Below, one piece after another: positions 61,199-64,000 of a stretch of 64,000 nt of DNA. Source of the DNA: Rallus limicola. Its lineage: Eukaryota; Chordata; Aves; Gruiformes; Rallidae. The stretch's first letter is position 1, and each line of letters begins with the position of its first letter. Under the pieces are notes generated by a model. It was not told where the DNA came from. It saw nothing but the letters and a program-made list of their open reading frames with translations, and searched no databases. Made by a program: the position numbers and the translations under genes. Where the stretch lies: positions 1,054,001 through 1,118,000 of the forward strand of contig JAKCOZ010000101.1 in NCBI GenBank assembly GCA_022605955.1, in the 5' to 3' direction.

Positions 61199-62980
61199 AT
61201 GCCTTTCAGGCCTAGCTTCTTTACTTTGGGAGTTATTGCTGGACGTTTAGCATGTTTTGAACTGCAGTCTGCTAGGGCCGAGAAAAGCACCGTAGGAGGT
61301 TCCAGGAATGTTCCCTCTTTCCAGGCAAAGGAAAAGGCTGAGAGCCAAAGTGACAGGGTCTGCTCGTGTGTCCTGTTAGGAGGTTTCAGACAAGCTATGC
61401 CTTTCAGGCCTAGCTTCTTTACTTTGGGAGTTATTGCTGGACGTTTAGCATGTTTTGAACTGCAGTCTGCTAGGGCCGAGAAAAGCACCGTAGGAGGTTC
61501 CAGGCATGTTCCCTCTTTCCAGGCAAAGGAAAAGGCTGAGAGCCAAAGTGACAGGTGCTGCTCATGTGTCCTGTTAGGAGGTTTCAGACAAGCTATGCCT
61601 TTCAGGCCTAGCTTCTTTACTTTGGGAGTTATTGCTGGACGTTTAGCATGTTTTGAACTGCAGTCTGCTAGGGCCGAGAAAAACACCGTAGGAGGTTCCA
61701 GGCATGTTCCCTCTTTCCAGGCAAAGGAAAAGGCTGAGAGCCAAAGTGACAGGGTCTGCTCGGGTGTCCTGTTAGGAGGTTTCAGACAAGCTATGCCTTT
61801 CAGGCCTAGCTTCTTTACTTTGGGAGTTATTGCTGGACGTTTAGCATGTTTTGAATTGCAGTCTGCTAGTGCCGAGAAAAACACCGTAGGAGGTTCCAGG
61901 CATGTTCCCTCTTTCCAGGCAAAGGAAAAGGCTGAGAGCCAAAGTGACAGGGTCTGCTCGGGTGTCCTGTTAGGAGGTTTCAGACAAGCTATGCCTTTCA
62001 GGCCTAGCTTCTTTACTTTGGGAGTTATTGCTGGACGTTTAGCATGTTTTGAACTGCAGTCTGCTAGGGCCGAGAAAAGCACCGTAGGAGGTTCCAGGCA
62101 TGTTCCCTCTTTCCAGGCAAAGGAAAAGGCTGAGAGCCAAAGTGACAGGGTCTGCTCGGTTGTCCTGTTAGGAGGTTTCAGACAAGCTATGCCTTTCAGG
62201 CCTAGCTTCTTTACTTTGGGAGTTATTGCTGGACGTTTAGCATGTTTTGAGCTGCAGTCTGCTAGGGCCGAGAAAAGCACCGTAGGAGGTTCCAGGCATG
62301 TTCCCTCTTTCCAGGCAAAGGAAAAGGCTGAGAGCCAAAGTGACAGGGTCTGCTCGTGTGTCCTGTTAGGAGGTTTCAGACAAGCTATGCCTTTCAGGCC
62401 TAGCTTCTTTACTTTGGGAGTTATTGCTGGACGTTTAGCATGTTTTGAACTGCAGTCTGCTAGGGCCGAGAAAAGCACCGTAGGAGGTTCCAGGCATGTT
62501 CCCTCTTTCCAGGCAAAGGAAAAGGCTGAGAACCAAAGTGACAGGGTCTGCTCGGGTGTCATGTTAGGAGGTTTCAGACAAGCTATGCCTTTCAGGCCTA
62601 GCTTCTTTACTTTGGGAGTTATTGCTGGACGTTTAGCATGTTTTGAACTGCAGTCTGCTAGGGCCGAGAAAAGCACCGTAGGAGGTTCCAGGCATGTTCC
62701 CTCTTTCCAGGCAAAGGAAAAGGCTGAGAGCCAATGTGACAGGGGCTGCTCGTTTGTCCTGTTAGGAGGTTTCAGACAAGCTATGCCTTTCATGCCTAGC
62801 TTCTTTACTTTGGGAGTTATTGCTGGACGTTTAGCATGTTTTGAACTGCAGTCTGCTAGGGCCGAGAAAAGCACCGTAGGAGGTTCCAGGCATGTTCCCT
62901 CTCTCCAGGCAAAGGAAAAGGCTGAGAGCCAAAGTGACAGGGGCTGCTCGTGTGTCATGTAAGGAGGTTTCAGACAAGCT
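61199..62980 (+). repeat. Zone III HOR unit 11 (9 monomers, 1782 bp)
   Basis: This is an apparently exact copy of unit 10. Order is CCAGGAATG-v, c, GAGAAAAACACC-s, a second GAGAAAAACACC-s with CTAGTGCCGAG, the GCTCGGTTG monomer, v with GAGCTGCAG, the GTCATG monomer, CTCGTTTG, and M with TGTAAGG (62960-62962). Confidence 0.88.
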
Positions 62981-64000
62981 ATGCCTTTCAGGCCTAGCTT
63001 CTTTACTTTGGGAGTTATTGCTGGACGTTTAGCATGTTTTGAACTGCAGTCTGCTAGGGCCGAGAAAAGCACCGTAGGAGGTTCCAGGAATGTTCCCTCT
63101 TTCCAGGCAAAGGAAAAGGCTGAGAGCCAAAGTGACAGGGTCTGCTCGTGTGTCCTGTTAGGAGGTTTCAGACAAGCTATGCCTTTCAGGCCTAGCTTCT
63201 TTACTTTGGGAGTTATTGCTGGACGTTTAGCATGTTTTGAACTGCAGTCTGCTAGGGCCGAGAAAAGCACCGTAGGAGGTTCCAGGCATGTTCCCTCTTT
63301 CCAGGCAAAGGAAAAGGCTGAGAGCCAAAGTGACAGGTGCTGCTCATGTGTCCTGTTAGGAGGTTTCAGACAAGCTATGCCTTTCAGGCCTAGCTTCTTT
63401 ACTTTGGGAGTTATTGCTGGACGTTTAGCATGTTTTGAACTGCAGTCTGCTAGGGCCGAGAAAAGCACCGTAGGAGGTTCCAGGAATGTTCCCTCTTTCC
63501 AGGCAAAGGAAAAGGCTGAGAGCCAAAGTGACAGGGTCTGCTCGTGTGTCCTGTTAGGAGGTTTCAGACAAGCTATGCCTTTCAGGCCTAGCTTCTTTAC
63601 TTTGGGAGTTATTGCTGGACGTTTAGCATGTTTTGAACTGCAGTCTGCTAGGGCCGAGAAAAGCACCGTAGGAGGTTCCAGGCATGTTCCCTCTTTCCAG
63701 GCAAAGGAAAAGGCTGAGAGCCAAAGTGACAGGTGCTGCTCATGTGTCCTGTTAGGAGGTTTCAGACAAGCTATGCCTTTCAGGCCTAGCTTCTTTACTT
63801 TGGGAGTTATTGCTGGACGTTTAGCATGTTTTGAACTGCAGTCTGCTAGGGCCGAGAAAAACACCGTAGGAGGTTCCAGGCATGTTCCCTCTTTCCAGGC
63901 AAAGGAAAAGGCTGAGAGCCAAAGTGACAGGGTCTGCTCGGGTGTCCTGTTAGGAGGTTTCAGACAAGCTATGCCTTTCAGGCCTAGCTTCTTTACTTTG
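62981..64000 (+). repeat. Zone III HOR unit 12 (partial, 5 monomers, runs off the window)
   Basis: The order is CCAGGAATG-v, c, CCAGGAATG-v, c, GAGAAAAACACC-s, then the window ends in the next monomer. The first two monomers are therefore present twice in tandem (62981-63376 and 63377-63772), a 396-bp local duplication not seen in units 1-11. Confidence 0.85.

Larger units (their letters stand above)
1..64000 (+). repeat. 198-bp satellite DNA array (about 320 monomers, head to tail)
   Basis: The same 198-bp unit recurs without interruption from the first to the last base, always in the same orientation. Both window edges lie inside the array. The spacing is exact: successive copies of ATGCCTTTCAGG fall 198 bp apart, and from 46151 to 61199 there are exactly 76 x 198 bp. 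Length departures seen are the 13 junction inserts of 47 bp, two 1-bp insertions (about 13975 and 17708) and one 2-bp insertion (about 42906). Each monomer carries four CpGs. Identity between monomers looks well above 90%. This is known behaviour for centromeric or pericentromeric satellite; the chromosomal location is an inference. No unique stretch, gene, tRNA, rRNA or transposon was seen. Confidence 0.97.

Noticed and set aside
57796..63864. Minus-strand 2022-codon open frame as a gene
   Set aside because: It is the same periodic effect. Its low-coordinate boundary is set by a single base change in a monomer (GGGCTACTCG), and it begins at GTG with no recognisable upstream signal.
1..64000. 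CRISPR array
   Set aside because: There are no short repeats separated by unique spacers. The whole 198-bp unit is conserved, and no cas-like gene is present.
1..64000. CENP-B box
   Set aside because: No segment matches the required TTCG....A..CGGG core on either strand. CTCGTTTG in zone III monomers is only a superficial resemblance.

Overview
The window is satellite DNA from end to end. A single 198-bp monomer is repeated head to tail about 320 times, all in one orientation, with no unique sequence, recognisable gene, RNA gene or transposon. The monomer is about 50% GC (99 of 198 consensus positions). The organism is almost certainly a eukaryote. A 64-kb homogeneous array with a nucleosome-sized monomer, nested higher-order repeats (HORs) and recurrent CpG-type transitions is typical of centromeric or heterochromatic satellite in a genome with CpG methylation (vertebrate-like or plant-like). 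I do not recognise the family or species.

The array has three zones. Zone I (1-20720) is a mixed array of seven blocks of 12, 15, 9, 3, 12, 19 and 33 monomers. Zone II (20721-46150) holds three copies (A, B, C) of an 8.6-kb HOR. Copy B is exactly 8608 bp, which is 43 monomers plus two 47-bp junction inserts. Copy A is 8212 bp (41 monomers) and copy C is 8610 bp (43 monomers plus a 2-bp insertion). Zone III (46151-64000) holds eleven complete, variable-length HOR units of 5 to 10 monomers and a partial twelfth. Each complete unit ends in a monomer carrying TGTAAGG instead of TGTTAGG. Several monomer variants are found only in zone III.

The most distinctive structure is a 47-bp junction insert present 13 times in zones I and II and absent from zone III. 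It creates a 34-bp stem with one mismatch and a 3-nt loop. It also repeats the start of the monomer in direct orientation. Its anatomy fits one replication template switch: out at a short palindrome at the monomer boundary, 28 nt copied backwards, and back at a GACA microhomology. The product then spread with the array. A second, smaller rearrangement at the same palindrome (28486 and 37094) supports that palindrome as a fragile site.

Because 198 is divisible by three and the consensus has one stop-free frame on each strand, very long open frames run both ways, up to 3869 codons on the minus strand. I interpret these as a by-product of periodicity and annotate no CDS. Monomer classes are described by the bases at the end of the unit: v (GTCTGCTCG), g (GGCTGCTCG), c (TGCTGCTCATG), s (GCTCGGGTG), l (GCTTGTG), e (AAAGGGTTTG with linked changes), and M (CATGCC instead of CAGGCC near the start).
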